From Nitratireductor kimnyeongensis (GTDB lineage: Bacteria; Pseudomonadota; Alphaproteobacteria; Rhizobiales; Rhizobiaceae): a DNA stretch of 64,000 bases. The translations under genes and the position numbers were made by a program. Numbering within the stretch: position 1 is the first letter of the stretch; every line of letters starts with the position of its first letter. Shown piece after piece: positions 12,401 to 22,331 of the stretch. Below the pieces are notes generated by a model. It had not been told where the DNA came from and made no database searches. It was given only the letters and a program-made list of their open reading frames with translations. The stretch is taken from positions 3,299,001 to 3,363,000 of the forward strand of contig NZ_CP078143.1 of the NCBI RefSeq assembly GCF_019891395.1, in the 5' to 3' direction.

Positions 12401-13555
12401 ATGCTGCACTGGAACGGAAGGGGGCTTCGGGCTGTCGCGTTTGCGCTGGCTGGATCGATCAGCCTGGTGCAGTCCTCTTTCGCACAGGATGGGGTGTTGA
12501 GCGATGCGGTCGAATTCTCCGGCCAGGTACTCTACCTGCAGACCGATGTGCCTGGTCTGGTGATCGGCGCGGTGCGCAATGGAGAAACGGCGGTCTTTGG
12601 TTTCGGCGAGACGGCCACAGGAAACGGCAAGACGCCGAACGGGGATACGCTTATGCGAGTCGGCTCGGTGACGAAGGTGTTCACCGGCGCCGTCCTGGCA
12701 AGTCTTGCTGCCGAAGGAACGGTGAAGTTCACCGACCGGCTTCAGGACCACCTCGATTGGGACGTGACCGTGCCGGCCTTGGACGACAAGCCTATCCGCC
12801 TGATCGATCTTGCAACGCACACCTCCGGCCTGCCGCGCGAGGTCGACAGGGAGCCGGGGCCGGAGAATGATCCTTTCTCCACGCTGACGAAAGAAACCTA
12901 TGAGAAGGCGCTTGCCGAGGGGGTTCAGCTCTTTCCGGCGGGAACCGGCGGGCTCTACTCCAATTTCGGCTTTGACATGCTGGCCGCCGCTCTCGGCTCT
13001 GCCGCCGGCAAGCCTTATGATGCGCTGCTTGCAGAGCGTGTTCTAGAGCCGATCGGCATGACGGACACGACCTTTACCCCCTCCGAGGGTGACCGTGACC
13101 GGCTGATGCAGGGGCATAATTTCGATGGCTCGCCGCTGCCCGATGTGCCCAACACGCCTGTCATGTCCGGAGCAAGCGGGCTCTATACCACCGCCAACGA
13201 CATGGTGAAGTGGCTGAAATGGCATCTCGACCGCTTTTCACCGGAAATGGCGGAGATGCGGTTTCTCGATCACGCGGCCTATGTGCAGCGCGATGCGCTC
13301 GACCCCACCTACGGGTTTGACGAATCCGGCCAGATGGACGCGATGGGGCTGGGCTGGATCGTTATGCAGCCGGAGGGCGACCGTCCGCTGATTCTGCAGA
13401 AAGCGGGCGGCCTGCAAGGCATGTTCGTCTATCACGCCTTTGCCCCGACGCGCGGGGTGGGCGTGTTCGTGGCGATCAACGAGTTCGATTTTTCTGCCTC
13501 AATGCTGATGGCGGAGGTTGTGAACGGCCTGATTTCCGACCTTGCACCACGTTGA
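12401..13555 (+). CDS. Beta-lactamase-fold serine hydrolase (class C / AmpH-like)
   Basis: This 384-residue exported serine hydrolase has a signal peptide of about 29 residues ending SSFAQ. The active site shows SxxK at Ser89-Lys92 (GSVTKVF) and YSN at Tyr186-Asn188. The third motif is atypical (KAGGLQG near residue 335 in place of KTG or HxG), which is usual in esterase-like or D,D-peptidase-like members of the family rather than true AmpC. A very strong ribosome-binding site (GAGGAGGGG) precedes the ATG. It lies 50 bases after parC. Role may be peptidoglycan recycling or ester hydrolysis; resistance to beta-lactams should not be assumed. Confidence 0.85.
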   Translation: MLHWNGRGLRAVAFALAGSISLVQSSFAQDGVLSDAVEFSGQVLYLQTDVPGLVIGAVRNGETAVFGFGETATGNGKTPNGDTLMRVGSVTKVFTGAVLASLAAEGTVKFTDRLQDHLDWDVTVPALDDKPIRLIDLATHTSGLPREVDREPGPENDPFSTLTKETYEKALAEGVQLFPAGTGGLYSNFGFDMLAAALGSAAGKPYDALLAERVLEPIGMTDTTFTPSEGDRDRLMQGHNFDGSPLPDVPNTPVMSGASGLYTTANDMVKWLKWHLDRFSPEMAEMRFLDHAAYVQRDALDPTYGFDESGQMDAMGLGWIVMQPEGDRPLILQKAGGLQGMFVYHAFAPTRGVGVFVAINEFDFSASMLMAEVVNGLISDLAPR

Positions 13556-13587
13556 GGTGCGCGCCGGTATGATCGCCGGCACGGGCT

Positions 13588-13694
13588 TCGTGCGTCCTTC
13601 GACAAGCTCAGGATGAGGGAGGATGGAGCCAATCATCTCATTTCTGGATGGCGTGCTCTATCCCTCCTCATCCTGAGCTTGTCGAGGGACGCAC
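13588..13694. repeat. Long imperfect inverted repeat, rhizobial intergenic palindrome type
   Basis: Two arms of about 31-34 bases (13590-13620 and 13661-13694) are reverse complements apart from one mismatch and a three-base insertion, with a 40-base spacer. The core of each arm (GACAAGCTCAGGATGA and its complement) resembles an intergenic element that I recall as common in Mesorhizobium-like genomes. It lies between two same-strand genes, so it could fold as a long RNA hairpin. No T run follows. Only this copy was seen in the window. Confidence 0.8.
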
Positions 13695-13811
13695 GCCCTC
13701 TCGGCGCACCTTGTCCCTTCACGTCCGCGATTGTGGAAAAGCGCTTCTTGTGAGCGGCAGGCTGCGGCGAATGCCACTATCTTCGCCGCACCAATCGATT
13801 CAGGAAAGTCC

Positions 13812-16154
13812 ATGTCCGCAAACGCCAAACGCATCGCCACCCTCATCGCCGCCGAAATCAGCGCCAAACCGGAGCAGGCGCAGGCCGCGATCGGCCTTCT
13901 GGACGAGGGGGCAACCGTCCCGTTCATCGCGCGCTACCGCAAGGAGGTGACCGGCGGGCTCGACGACACGCAGTTGCGCACGCTCTCGGAGCGTCTTTCC
14001 TATCTGCGCGAGCTCGACCAGCGGCGCGACACGATCCTCGGCTCTATCCGCGAGCAGGGCAAGCTGACGCCGGAACTGGAGACGAAGATCGCTGCCGCTG
14101 CCACCAAGGCGGAACTGGAGGACATCTATCTCCCCTACAAGCCCAAGCGGCGCACCAAGGCGCAGATTGCACGCGAGCGCGGGCTGGGGCCGCTTGCCGA
14201 GGCCATTCTGGCGGATCGCTCAAAGGTGCCAGCAGACCTTGCGAAGGATTATCTGGGCGAAGAGGTGACGGATGAAAAGGCGGCGCTCGAGGGCGCGCGC
14301 GACATACTGGCCGAACAGTTCGCGGAAAACGCCGATCTGGTCGGCCAGTTGCGCAACCACATGAAAGAGCGTGCTGTCTTGCGCGCCCGCGTGGTCGAGG
14401 GCAAGGAAGAGACCGGCGCGAAATTTTCCGATTATTTTGATCATTCAGAGCGCTGGGCGGGCGTCCCGAGCCACCGTGCGCTCGCCATGCTGCGCGGCCG
14501 CAATGAGGACGTGCTGGCGCTCGATCTGGAAGTGGACACGGACGACACCAGCCCGTTGAAACCGGCCGTGCGCATGATCGCTGCAGCCTATGAGATCGGC
14601 GGCACGCTTCCCGGCGACCAGTGGCTGATGGAGGTCGCCGGATGGACATGGCGGGTCAAGCTCTTCCTCCATCTCAGTCTTGACCTGATGCGCGACCTTC
14701 GGGAGAGGGCCGAGGAAGAGGCGATCAATGTCTTTGCCCGCAACCTGAAAGATCTGCTTCTGGCTGCCCCTGCCGGGACACGCGCGACGATGGGACTTGA
14801 TCCGGGTATCCGCACAGGGGTGAAGGTCGCGGTAGTGGATGCCACCGGCAAGCTGCTCGATACGGAAACGGTCTATCCCTTCCCGCCACGAAACGATCTG
14901 CGCGGAAGCCAGGCGGCGCTTTCCGCGCTCGTGCGAATGCACGGTGTCGAACTCATCGCTATCGGCAATGGAACGGCCAGCCGAGAGACCGAGAAGATGG
15001 TGGCCGACATGCTCTCCGACATGCCGGCTCCCAGACCGTTCAAGGTGGTGGTGTCGGAGGCGGGCGCTTCGGTCTATTCCGCTTCTCCCACGGCAGCAGC
15101 CGAATTTCCCAATCTCGACGTGTCGCTGCGCGGGGCGGTCTCCATCGCCCGCCGCTTGCAGGATCCGCTGGCGGAGCTTGTGAAGATCGAGCCGAAATCC
15201 ATCGGTGTCGGCCAGTATCAGCACGATGTGGACCAGTATCGATTGGCAAAGGCTCTCGATGCGGTGGTGGAGGATGCGGTGAATGCGGTGGGCGTCGATC
15301 TGAACACGGCATCGAAATCGCTGCTGGCGCGGGTTTCCGGCCTTGGAGAATCGATTGCCGAGGCGATCGTATCCCACCGCGATGCACATGGGGCCTTTTC
15401 CAGCCGCAAACAGCTTCTGGAGGTGGCGCGGCTCGGCCAGCGCACATTTGAGCAATGTGCCGGCTTCCTGCGCATCCAGAACGGAGCGGAGCCGCTCGAC
15501 GCTTCGTCCGTCCACCCGGAGGCCTATGGCGTGGCGCGCAAGATCGTTTCCTCCTGCGGGCGCGATGTGCGTTCACTGATGGGCGATGCGGACGCGCTCA
15601 AGGCGCTCGATCCGCGCGTTTTCGTGGACGAACGTTTCGGCCTGCCAACGGTGCGCGACATCATCGCCGAACTTGAAAAGCCGGGCCGCGACCCGCGCCC
15701 GGCCTTCCGCACGGCGACGTTCGCCGAAGGCATCGACGACATCAAGGATCTGAAGCCGGGCATGAGCCTTGAAGGTACGGTGACCAATGTTGCCGCCTTC
15801 GGCGCCTTCGTCGACATCGGCGTGCATCAGGACGGACTTGTGCATGTTTCTCAGCTTGCCGACCGTTTCGTGAAAGATGCCCATGAGGTGGTGAAGGCCG
15901 GAGACGTGGTGAAGGTGCGGGTGCTTGAGGTGGACATCAAGCGCAAGCGCATCAGCCTTTCCATGCGCAAGGACGCAGGCAGCACAGCCGGGGGAGCGGC
16001 CGGTGGCGGAGCTGGTGCTGGTCGTCCGCGCGATCAGGGCAAGCCCGCCCGTGGCGCGATGCCACGCAATGGCAAGGGCAAGCCGGGCGGGCACGCTGGT
16101 GAAACGCAAGGTGCGCTGGCGGCTGCGCTGGCTCAGGCGATGAAGAAGAAATAG
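13812..16154 (+). CDS. tex: Tex family transcription accessory protein, S1 RNA-binding
   Basis: A 780-residue cytoplasmic nucleic-acid-binding protein of the Tex/Spt6-like family. Order: N-terminal helix-turn-helix region ([20 protein letters not shown]), a YqgF/RuvX-like RNase H fold domain ([17 protein letters not shown], about residue 325), helix-hairpin-helix repeats ([20 protein letters not shown]), and an S1 domain ([20 protein letters not shown]) before a Gly/Lys-rich tail. The ATG at 13812 has AGGA just upstream and gives the normal N-terminus; upstream in-frame sequence overlaps the palindrome region and is not coding-like. The precise role is unsettled even in well-studied bacteria. 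Confidence 0.95.
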   Translation: MSANAKRIATLIAAEISAKPEQAQAAIGLLDEGATVPFIARYRKEVTGGLDDTQLRTLSERLSYLRELDQRRDTILGSIREQGKLTPELETKIAAAATKAELEDIYLPYKPKRRTKAQIARERGLGPLAEAILADRSKVPADLAKDYLGEEVTDEKAALEGARDILAEQFAENADLVGQLRNHMKERAVLRARVVEGKEETGAKFSDYFDHSERWAGVPSHRALAMLRGRNEDVLALDLEVDTDDTSPLKPAVRMIAAAYEIGGTLPGDQWLMEVAGWTWRVKLFLHLSLDLMRDLRERAEEEAINVFARNLKDLLLAAPAGTRATMGLDPGIRTGVKVAVVDATGKLLDTETVYPFPPRNDLRGSQAALSALVRMHGVELIAIGNGTASRETEKMVADMLSDMPAPRPFKVVVSEAGASVYSASPTAAAEFPNLDVSLRGAVSIARRLQDPLAELVKIEPKSIGVGQYQHDVDQYRLAKALDAVVEDAVNAVGVDLNTASKSLLARVSGLGESIAEAIVSHRDAHGAFSSRKQLLEVARLGQRTFEQCAGFLRIQNGAEPLDASSVHPEAYGVARKIVSSCGRDVRSLMGDADALKALDPRVFVDERFGLPTVRDIIAELEKPGRDPRPAFRTATFAEGIDDIKDLKPGMSLEGTVTNVAAFGAFVDIGVHQDGLVHVSQLADRFVKDAHEVVKAGDVVKVRVLEVDIKRKRISLSMRKDAGSTAGGAAGGGAGAGRPRDQGKPARGAMPRNGKGKPGGHAGETQGALAAALAQAMKKK

Positions 16155-16183
16155 CGGCGGCCTCGCAAGGGGCGCTCTTCGCG

Positions 16184-17089
16184 CTAAAGCGGATGGCGCA
16201 CCACGCCTTGCGCCAGCCGCCGTTTGCGCCCTGAGTGCAGTTGCCACAGCGAATGGGCGACCAGTGTGACGATGAGAATCGTGCCGCCGATGAGGGTGGC
16301 ACGGCTCGGCACCTCGGAAAAGATCAGCCACACCCAGACTGGCGCCAGCACCGTTTCGAGAAGATAGAACATCGCCACTTCCGGACCTGAAATGTATTTG
16401 GGGCCGTTGGACAGGCAAAAGAACGAGATGGGCATGATCACCGCACCGTTGAGGACAATCCACCAGGGTGCCTCGATGCGGTAGCCGGTTCTGGCAGTCA
16501 TGATCACAGCGACAAGGCAGGGGAGCGCCACCGCCACGAGTGCTGCAAACCCCATATCGCGACCGCTGCCGCGCGTGATGGTGATCGCGGTGGCCAGCAG
16601 GAACGCGGCACTGAGCGCCATGACATCGCCGAACAGGTTGCCGGCCCCGATGCCGCCCCCCACGATGATCAGGACACCGATCATCATCACTCCCATGGCG
16701 GCAAGCGTGACGGGCCTAGGCCTCTCCTTGAGGAAGAGCCATGACAGCAGTGCTGCAAACATCGAATTGAAGGCGAGAATGAAAACGAGGTTCGCCGTCG
16801 AGGTATTGTAGACGGCCGTGATGAAGCAGAGCGCGGAGAGCGCATAAAGGGCAGCGACCACGAGGCCCACACGGCCGGGAATGAGCGGCGGGACATTGCG
16901 CGAGAAAAGACGCCATACGAACCACACGGTCAACGCCACGGTGACCGTCAATGCACTCCGCACCATCAGGATCGGCCACGGATCGCCATCCGCCAGCCGG
17001 ATCAGCGGAATGTCGATGGTGAGCGCCATGCCGCCGAAGGCAGTCAGCGCAAGACCCTTGGCGTGGGAGGAGTGCGATGGAGTGGACAT
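16184..17089 (-). CDS. EamA/DMT-type membrane transporter
   Basis: A 301-residue protein with about ten hydrophobic segments arranged as two EamA repeats, the layout of drug/metabolite transporters. The ends of the repeats are visible in LSWLFLKERPRP and APVWVWLIFSEVPSRATLIGG. Substrate unknown; amino acid, riboflavin or nucleotide-sugar export are all possible for the family. The start ATG lies 54 bases after bpt on the same strand, suggesting one minus-strand unit: SLC13 permease, bpt, DMT carrier. It is convergent with tex. Confidence 0.87.
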   Translation of the reverse strand: MSTPSHSSHAKGLALTAFGGMALTIDIPLIRLADGDPWPILMVRSALTVTVALTVWFVWRLFSRNVPPLIPGRVGLVVAALYALSALCFITAVYNTSTANLVFILAFNSMFAALLSWLFLKERPRPVTLAAMGVMMIGVLIIVGGGIGAGNLFGDVMALSAAFLLATAITITRGSGRDMGFAALVAVALPCLVAVIMTARTGYRIEAPWWIVLNGAVIMPISFFCLSNGPKYISGPEVAMFYLLETVLAPVWVWLIFSEVPSRATLIGGTILIVTLVAHSLWQLHSGRKRRLAQGVVRHPL

Positions 17090-17143
17090 GAGAACTTTTC
17101 CGGGAAGGCGTGTCAGATGCAGGCGGGGCGGTGGTTGCGCCCT

Positions 17144-17890
17144 TCAGTCGACACGTTCCCATCCCTGCGGGCCCAGATGCTCCTGCGGCTTGAAGCGCAC
17201 CTTATACGCCATTTTGCGCGATCCATTGACCCAGTAGCCCAGATAGACATGCGGCAGACCGGCAGCGACTGCTCGGTTGATGTGATCCAGGATCATGAAT
17301 GTGCCGAGCGATCGGTCGGTGAGTTCGGGGTTGAAGAAGGAGTAGACCATGGAAAGCCCGTCACCCATGGTGTCGGTGAGGGCGACGGCCATCAATTCGC
17401 CCTGACCCTTTCCGGTGATAAAACTGTCAGGTCCGCGGCGGCGATATTCAATGACCTGTGTACTGACATGGGTGTCTTCGACCATCATCGCGTAGTCGAG
17501 CACGGTCATGTCCGACATGCCGCCCTTTTTGTGCCGGGCGTCGAGATAGGAGCGGAAGAGCGTGTATTGCTCGGTGGACGGTTCGGCATCGTGGGCGGTG
17601 CCGATGAGATCGGCATTCTGCCGGAGAATGCGCTTCATGTTTTTTGTCGGCTGAAATTCCTGCGCGAGAATGCGCACCGAAACGCACGCCCGACACGTCT
17701 CGCAGGCGGGGCGGTAGGCGATGTTCTGCGAGCGGCGGAAGCCACCCTGGGTCAGCAAATCGTTCAGTTCAGGTGCCTTGTCCCCCACCAGATGGGTGAA
17801 AACCTTCCGCTCGAACTGTCCTTCCAGATAAGGGCAGGGGGAGGGAGCGGTCAGAAAGAACTGCGGCGATTGGGCGGGTTGCTGCGTCAT
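17144..17890 (-). CDS. bpt: Aspartate/glutamate leucyltransferase
   Basis: This 248-residue cytoplasmic aminoacyl-tRNA-protein transferase attaches leucine from Leu-tRNA to proteins with N-terminal Asp or Glu, marking them for ClpS/ClpAP in the N-end rule pathway. The N-terminal half has the ATE signature with paired cysteines ([13 protein letters not shown]). The C-terminal half has the acyltransferase-like fold ([33 protein letters not shown]). Length is normal for Bpt, which is shorter than eukaryotic ATE1. It lies 24 bases downstream of the SLC13-type gene, likely co-transcribed. Confidence 0.93.
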   Translation of the reverse strand: MTQQPAQSPQFFLTAPSPCPYLEGQFERKVFTHLVGDKAPELNDLLTQGGFRRSQNIAYRPACETCRACVSVRILAQEFQPTKNMKRILRQNADLIGTAHDAEPSTEQYTLFRSYLDARHKKGGMSDMTVLDYAMMVEDTHVSTQVIEYRRRGPDSFITGKGQGELMAVALTDTMGDGLSMVYSFFNPELTDRSLGTFMILDHINRAVAAGLPHVYLGYWVNGSRKMAYKVRFKPQEHLGPQGWERVD

Positions 17891-17914
17891 GTCGGTAGGG
17901 CGTCACTCCTGATC

Positions 17915-19714
17915 CTAAAGCCCGTAATACCATGGCCCGACAAACGAAAACGTCAACCAAATAATCGCTACCAGAGGCATGCCGGCCTTGATGAAATCGC
18001 GGAAAGAGTAGTGACCGGGACCCATCACCATGAGGTTTGTCTGGTAGCCGATCGGCGTTGCAAACGAGCAGTTCGCGGCAAAAATCGTTGCGGCGATAAA
18101 CGCTTCCGGCGGTGCACCGATGGCAGCAGAAATTCCAAGCGCGATCGGGGTGAACAGAACAGCTGTGGCATTGTTGGAAAGGAAATTGGTCAGAATGGCG
18201 ACCACACCAAAATAGCCCGAGAGAATGATTGCCGGCGCTTGTCCCTCGAGTGCGGAAACGGCGGCATCGGCAATGAGTTGTGCGCCGCCGGTGCGCTCCA
18301 GCGCCGTAGCGGCGGCGATAGCTGAGCCGACCAGCAGGAAGATCTGTCGGTCGAAGGCACGGCCGGCCTGGGCGAGTGTCAGGCAACCTGTGGCGATCAT
18401 CGCAAAGGCTCCGGCGATGGCGGTGGCGACGATGGGAGCGATATCGAATGCTGCCGTAACAACGATGCCGGCGAAAATCACGAAGGCGATCCAGGCCTTT
18501 CTGCGCTGGGGCACAGGTTCGGCAGACCATTCGAGGACCAGAAGGTCGTGACTTTCACGCAGATCTTCGAGTGCTCTGTCTGTGCCGCCGACGAGAATGG
18601 TGTCGCCTGGCTCAAGTCGTATGTCGGAGACCGGGGTGCGCCCCATTCGGCTTTTGCGCTGCACGCCCAGCATGTGAACACTATGCTCGGTCTCGATCCC
18701 CGCATTGCGAATGGTCCGCCCGGCATGGCGGGAACCTGGAGGAATGACCGCTTCGGCAATGTGATAATCGGGCCCGACAGTGGTCGTCTCCGCTTCAGCG
18801 ATATGTCCGGCCGCGCCATGAGAGAGCGCCTGCGTGAAGGCGCGGCGCGTGGCCGTTACCATGAGGCGGTCCCCCTCAGACAGCACCACATTCTCGAAAG
18901 GCGGATGAAAGCTCATTCCCCGCCGAACGATAAGACGAGGCGTGAGGTCGCCCAAGCCCTGAAACAGGCCGGCCTTCGATTCCTTTCCGATGAAGGGGTG
19001 GCCCGGCACCAGGCGAATTTCGCCGATGAACTGGGTTCCAGACTGCATCTGACGGAATGTTTTTTCACTGCTCGAATCGCGCAGGATCCGGGGCATGATG
19101 AAGAAGACGTAAAGCGCTCCTGCAGCCGCCAAAAGCAGACCAGGCATGGTGATGTCGAAGAAACCGATCGGAATGCCGGCTTTGCCCGCCACGCCGGCCA
19201 CAAGCAGATTGGTGGAAGAGCCGATCAGTGTCGTCATGCCCCCGAGAATGGTCATGAAGGAAAGGGGCATTAGCGCTTTGGAAACCGGGAAATTGCGCTG
19301 CGCGGCAAAGACGATGAGAACCGGAATGAAGATGACGACCACAGGGGTGTTGTTGAGAATGGCGCTTAGCATCGCCGCTGTGACCAGCGTTATGATGATG
19401 GTTCGCGTGCTCGAACTTCCCGCGGATTTCGCCAATATGCGTGCTGGTTTGTCGAGTGCATCCGTTGCGAACAGCCCCTGTCCGACGATCAGCAGCGCCA
19501 GGACCGTTGCGAGCGCAGGATTGGCAAAGCCCGAGAGAAGCTCATCGGGTGGCAGGGCACCGGCGGCGCCTTCATAGGGAACGAACGCGAAGAGCACCAA
19601 AAAGGCGACCAAACTGCCAAGGGCGACGCTCTCCAGCGTGAAGCGCTCACTGACATAGGCAGCGACTGTCACTAGAATGATCGCGTAAGTCGCCCAGAGA
19701 TGAAATTCGGCCAT
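17915..19714 (-). CDS. SLC13/DASS-type permease with two TrkA-C domains
   Basis: A 599-residue inner-membrane protein of the divalent anion:sodium symporter superfamily. Membrane segments in each half carry the characteristic Asn-rich helix hairpins (AILNNTPVVVIFIPV and LTNFLSNNATAVLFTPI). Between them sit two cytoplasmic RCK-C/TrkA-C modules (LVPGHPFIGKE ... VVLSEGDRLMVTAT and GSRHAGRTIRNAGIE ... LEPGDTILVGGT). This layout is usual for bacterial SLC13 carriers of dicarboxylates, sulfate or similar anions; the substrate cannot be told. The internal ATG at 19714 begins the family-like sequence (MAEFHLWATYAIILV); the open frame further upstream has none. Confidence 0.9.
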   Translation of the reverse strand: MAEFHLWATYAIILVTVAAYVSERFTLESVALGSLVAFLVLFAFVPYEGAAGALPPDELLSGFANPALATVLALLIVGQGLFATDALDKPARILAKSAGSSSTRTIIITLVTAAMLSAILNNTPVVVIFIPVLIVFAAQRNFPVSKALMPLSFMTILGGMTTLIGSSTNLLVAGVAGKAGIPIGFFDITMPGLLLAAAGALYVFFIMPRILRDSSSEKTFRQMQSGTQFIGEIRLVPGHPFIGKESKAGLFQGLGDLTPRLIVRRGMSFHPPFENVVLSEGDRLMVTATRRAFTQALSHGAAGHIAEAETTTVGPDYHIAEAVIPPGSRHAGRTIRNAGIETEHSVHMLGVQRKSRMGRTPVSDIRLEPGDTILVGGTDRALEDLRESHDLLVLEWSAEPVPQRRKAWIAFVIFAGIVVTAAFDIAPIVATAIAGAFAMIATGCLTLAQAGRAFDRQIFLLVGSAIAAATALERTGGAQLIADAAVSALEGQAPAIILSGYFGVVAILTNFLSNNATAVLFTPIALGISAAIGAPPEAFIAATIFAANCSFATPIGYQTNLMVMGPGHYSFRDFIKAGMPLVAIIWLTFSFVGPWYYGL

Positions 19715-19909
19715 GCAGGTCCCGTCGCTTGACGCTGTCAACGCAGGCGATGATTTGCGCCTGCAATCTGCTGAGGAGAATAAGCACGGGCAGGCGCGCC
19801 GCAAGCATGGATTTGTTCCGTGCAGTGAAAAGCCGAACAAAAGCGAGGGATCGTCCGCCTCCGTGAGGGAAGATTATTGCTTGCCGTTACCGGACCTTCC
19901 CATCAGGCT

Positions 19910-20509
19910 TCAGAGTTTCGCCCCGGGGATGAGATTTTCGGCTGACCCGAGAATAACAATGTCGAGCAACCGGTCATGAAGGGTCTGTCTGTTTGTCAGA
20001 ACGAAGGGAGCAAACAGGACGAGCGGCGTGAAGATCGTCGCGGTCGCCAGAAACAACAGAAAATGTGCAATCCCATACCGGGCCGTGATCTTCGTATTGT
20101 CGAGGCGCTCAAGTCGCAATCCGAGAATGCGCATCCCGAGTGTCGCCTGGCGACGGCCTCCCAAGGTTAAGCCGACATAGATGACGACGATGGCCAACGT
20201 CGTCACAGAGGCGAACGCCGCAGACAGCGTATAGAACGCGTTGACCGATTGTTCGGAAAACCCGTGGGATGCGAATTGCGCTCCTCCTATCCCGGTCATC
20301 CGTTCCATCAGCATCGTCGCAGCCACGGCAAGGCTGAAGGCCAAGGTCGCGTAGAGCGCATAATCGATGAACAGCGCCAGAACCCGGCGAAGGTGAAGCC
20401 AACCTCCCTGCCGGATGTGAATTTCCGTTCTGCGGCTCTCGGAGGCCGTCTCAAACGGATGGGCATGGTCAGAAGCATGGGGCATCGAAATACTCGCTGT
20501 ATCGAACAC
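19910..20509 (-). CDS. RDD family membrane protein (first copy)
   Basis: A 199-residue protein with a cytoplasmic N-terminal tail of about 37 residues and three to four membrane segments. The RDD family hallmarks are visible: RRVLALFIDY at the first helix, LGGRRQATLGMRILGLRL in the middle, and LTNRQTLHDRLLDIVIL near the C-terminus (the Arg-Asp pair that closes the domain). Function is not established for most of the family; some members are ion antiporters. A second RDD gene lies 87 bases upstream on the same strand, with hemB beyond it. The intergenic region is AT-rich. Confidence 0.88.
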   Translation of the reverse strand: MFDTASISMPHASDHAHPFETASESRRTEIHIRQGGWLHLRRVLALFIDYALYATLAFSLAVAATMLMERMTGIGGAQFASHGFSEQSVNAFYTLSAAFASVTTLAIVVIYVGLTLGGRRQATLGMRILGLRLERLDNTKITARYGIAHFLLFLATATIFTPLVLFAPFVLTNRQTLHDRLLDIVILGSAENLIPGAKL

Positions 20510-20596
20510 GCCCCTGAGACATGAAGGTACAGCGGTATCGGTGAGGTATAAACCTAAAGTAAATAGCTTCGTTAATAATACAACTTTTAAGGGTGA

Positions 20597-21064
20597 TCAG
20601 CTGGAGCGGACGACGACGGTTCCCAAGAGCAGGTCGTGCACGGTGCGCTTGTGATCCAAAAAAAGGCTCGCAAGAAGGATAAGCGGGGACAGGATTGCAT
20701 TGCCGGCCCAGAACAGCACCGTGTGAACCACAGCCAGAAGCGCATCGACGCGCCCGCCATCAAGGCGTGCAAGCCGAATATCCATGAATTGCATTCCAAG
20801 CGTCGCCTGGCTGCGGCCACCCAACGTCATGGCCACATAGAGGAGGGCGGTGAGGGGCGCGAGAATACCGAACAGCAGCCAGCCGAGGCCGAGCGTCATT
20901 ACACCCAGCAGGGCAACGACGATGGCCACCGGAATCATCATCAACCCGATCAGCAAATAGTCGATGAAAAACGCTACGATACGGCGCGTTCGAACACCGC
21001 GATAAAGAGATCCATCATCCTGAGCAGTATTCAGGATTTCGCCATCAAGAGGCCGGGCTGTCAT
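20597..21064 (-). CDS. RDD family membrane protein (second copy)
   Basis: A 155-residue RDD-domain protein: TRRIVAFFIDYLLIGLMM at the first helix, MTLGGRSQATLGMQFMDIRL in the middle, FLDHKRTVHDLLLGTVVV at the end. It is a shorter paralogue of the neighbour at 19910-20509, sharing the LGGRxQATLGM segment. The ATG at 21064 is used; a TTG two codons upstream is in frame but less likely. It starts 73 bases downstream of hemB on the same strand, so hemB and both RDD genes may form one transcript. No function can be assigned. Confidence 0.88.
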   Translation of the reverse strand: MTARPLDGEILNTAQDDGSLYRGVRTRRIVAFFIDYLLIGLMMIPVAIVVALLGVMTLGLGWLLFGILAPLTALLYVAMTLGGRSQATLGMQFMDIRLARLDGGRVDALLAVVHTVLFWAGNAILSPLILLASLFLDHKRTVHDLLLGTVVVRSS

Positions 21065-21137
21065 GAACAATGCCTTTCGGTTGGTTCAGCGCTCAGATGG
21101 GGAGCCTTGCCTGTGGTTCAAGCTTTTCAGTACGAAA

Positions 21138-22202
21138 TCAGAGCAATTCCGCCATTTCGGGAGCGAAATAGGTCAGAATTCCATCGCAACCGGCTCGCTT
21201 GAAGGCGAGGAGGCTTTCAATCATGGCTTTCTCGCCATCAATCCAACCATTGGCCCCCGCGGCCTTGATCATCGCGTACTCTCCGGAAACCTGGTAGGCG
21301 AAGGTCGGAACGGCAAACGTGTCTTTCAGCCTGCGGGCGATGTCGAGATAGGGAAGTCCCGGCTTCACCATCAGCATGTCCGCTCCTTCCAAGAGATCCT
21401 GTTCGGCTTCCCGGATGGCCTCGTCACTGTTCGCAGGGTCAATGTAGTAGGTCTTCTTGTCGCCCTTCAAAAGGCCGCCCGTACCAATCGCCTCCCTATA
21501 TGGCCCGTAGAAGGCGGAAGCGAACTTGGTCGCATAGGACATGATAGCGACATTGTGGAATCCATTCTGATCGAGCGCATCACGGATCGCTCCGACGCGG
21601 CCATCCATCATGTCGGAAGGTGCGATGATGTCGGCGCCTGCGGCGGCCTGGCCGACGGCAGCCATGGCGATGAGGGCGACGGTGTCATCGTTGACGATCT
21701 CGCCATCGCGCAGAATCCCGTCATGGCCATGGCTCGTGAACGGATCGAGTGCCACATCGGTTATCACGCCGATTTCCGGCACCGCATCCTTGATCGCACG
21801 CGTGGCCCGATTGATCAGATTGTCGGGGTCGAGGCTGTGTGAGCCGGTTTCATCCTTACGTGCGGGATCGATATTGGGGAAGGTGGCGATCGCAGGTATG
21901 CCGAGTTTCGCTGCGCGCTCCGCCTGTTTTACCGCATGATCGACCGTGTGCCGCATGACGCCGGGCATGGCTTCCAGCGGCTCCTGCCGGTTCTCGCCCT
22001 CCATCAGAAAGAGCGGCCAGATAAGGTCATCGACGGTCAGGTGGGTCTCGCGCACAAGGCGGCGTGACCACTCCGCTTTTCGGGATCTGCGCAGACGGCG
22101 GCCCCCGGTAATCTCGTCCACGGTGCGCCGGGCGCTCAGACTTTTGATGGTGCTGGAAAACTTGTTCACGGCTTCGACTCCAGTGTGGCGTCTCTCTATC
22201 AT
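21138..22202 (-). CDS. hemB: Porphobilinogen synthase (delta-aminolevulinate dehydratase)
   Basis: This enzyme condenses two 5-aminolevulinate molecules to porphobilinogen in heme and tetrapyrrole synthesis. The 354-residue product shows both Schiff-base lysines (MSYATKFASAFYGP and MLMVKPGLPYLDI). The active-site metal loop reads DVALDPFTSHGHDG, with aspartates where zinc-type enzymes have cysteines, so this is the magnesium- or potassium-responsive, zinc-independent class seen in many alphaproteobacteria. The N-terminus is about 15 residues longer than in many homologues, so a later start is possible. It is divergent from the 3-hydroxyisobutyryl-CoA hydrolase-like gene. Confidence 0.96.
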   Translation of the reverse strand: MIERRHTGVEAVNKFSSTIKSLSARRTVDEITGGRRLRRSRKAEWSRRLVRETHLTVDDLIWPLFLMEGENRQEPLEAMPGVMRHTVDHAVKQAERAAKLGIPAIATFPNIDPARKDETGSHSLDPDNLINRATRAIKDAVPEIGVITDVALDPFTSHGHDGILRDGEIVNDDTVALIAMAAVGQAAAGADIIAPSDMMDGRVGAIRDALDQNGFHNVAIMSYATKFASAFYGPYREAIGTGGLLKGDKKTYYIDPANSDEAIREAEQDLLEGADMLMVKPGLPYLDIARRLKDTFAVPTFAYQVSGEYAMIKAAGANGWIDGEKAMIESLLAFKRAGCDGILTYFAPEMAELL

Positions 22203-22331
22203 GCAGGTAAAACCGGTCCAAGTCCGCGTCCGGTGTCCTGTGGTCGCATCCGCTTATAGCATTGACGGCCCCGGTAGCGGCGAATAATCACCTTAAAGGG
22301 TTTGCTGCTTCTGCAACGATTGGGGGTTCCG

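Noticed and set aside
13432..13632. Minus-strand reading frame across the end of the serine hydrolase gene and the inverted repeat
   Set aside because: It exists only because the repeat arm is open in that frame; repeat-derived sequence gives no evidence of a gene.
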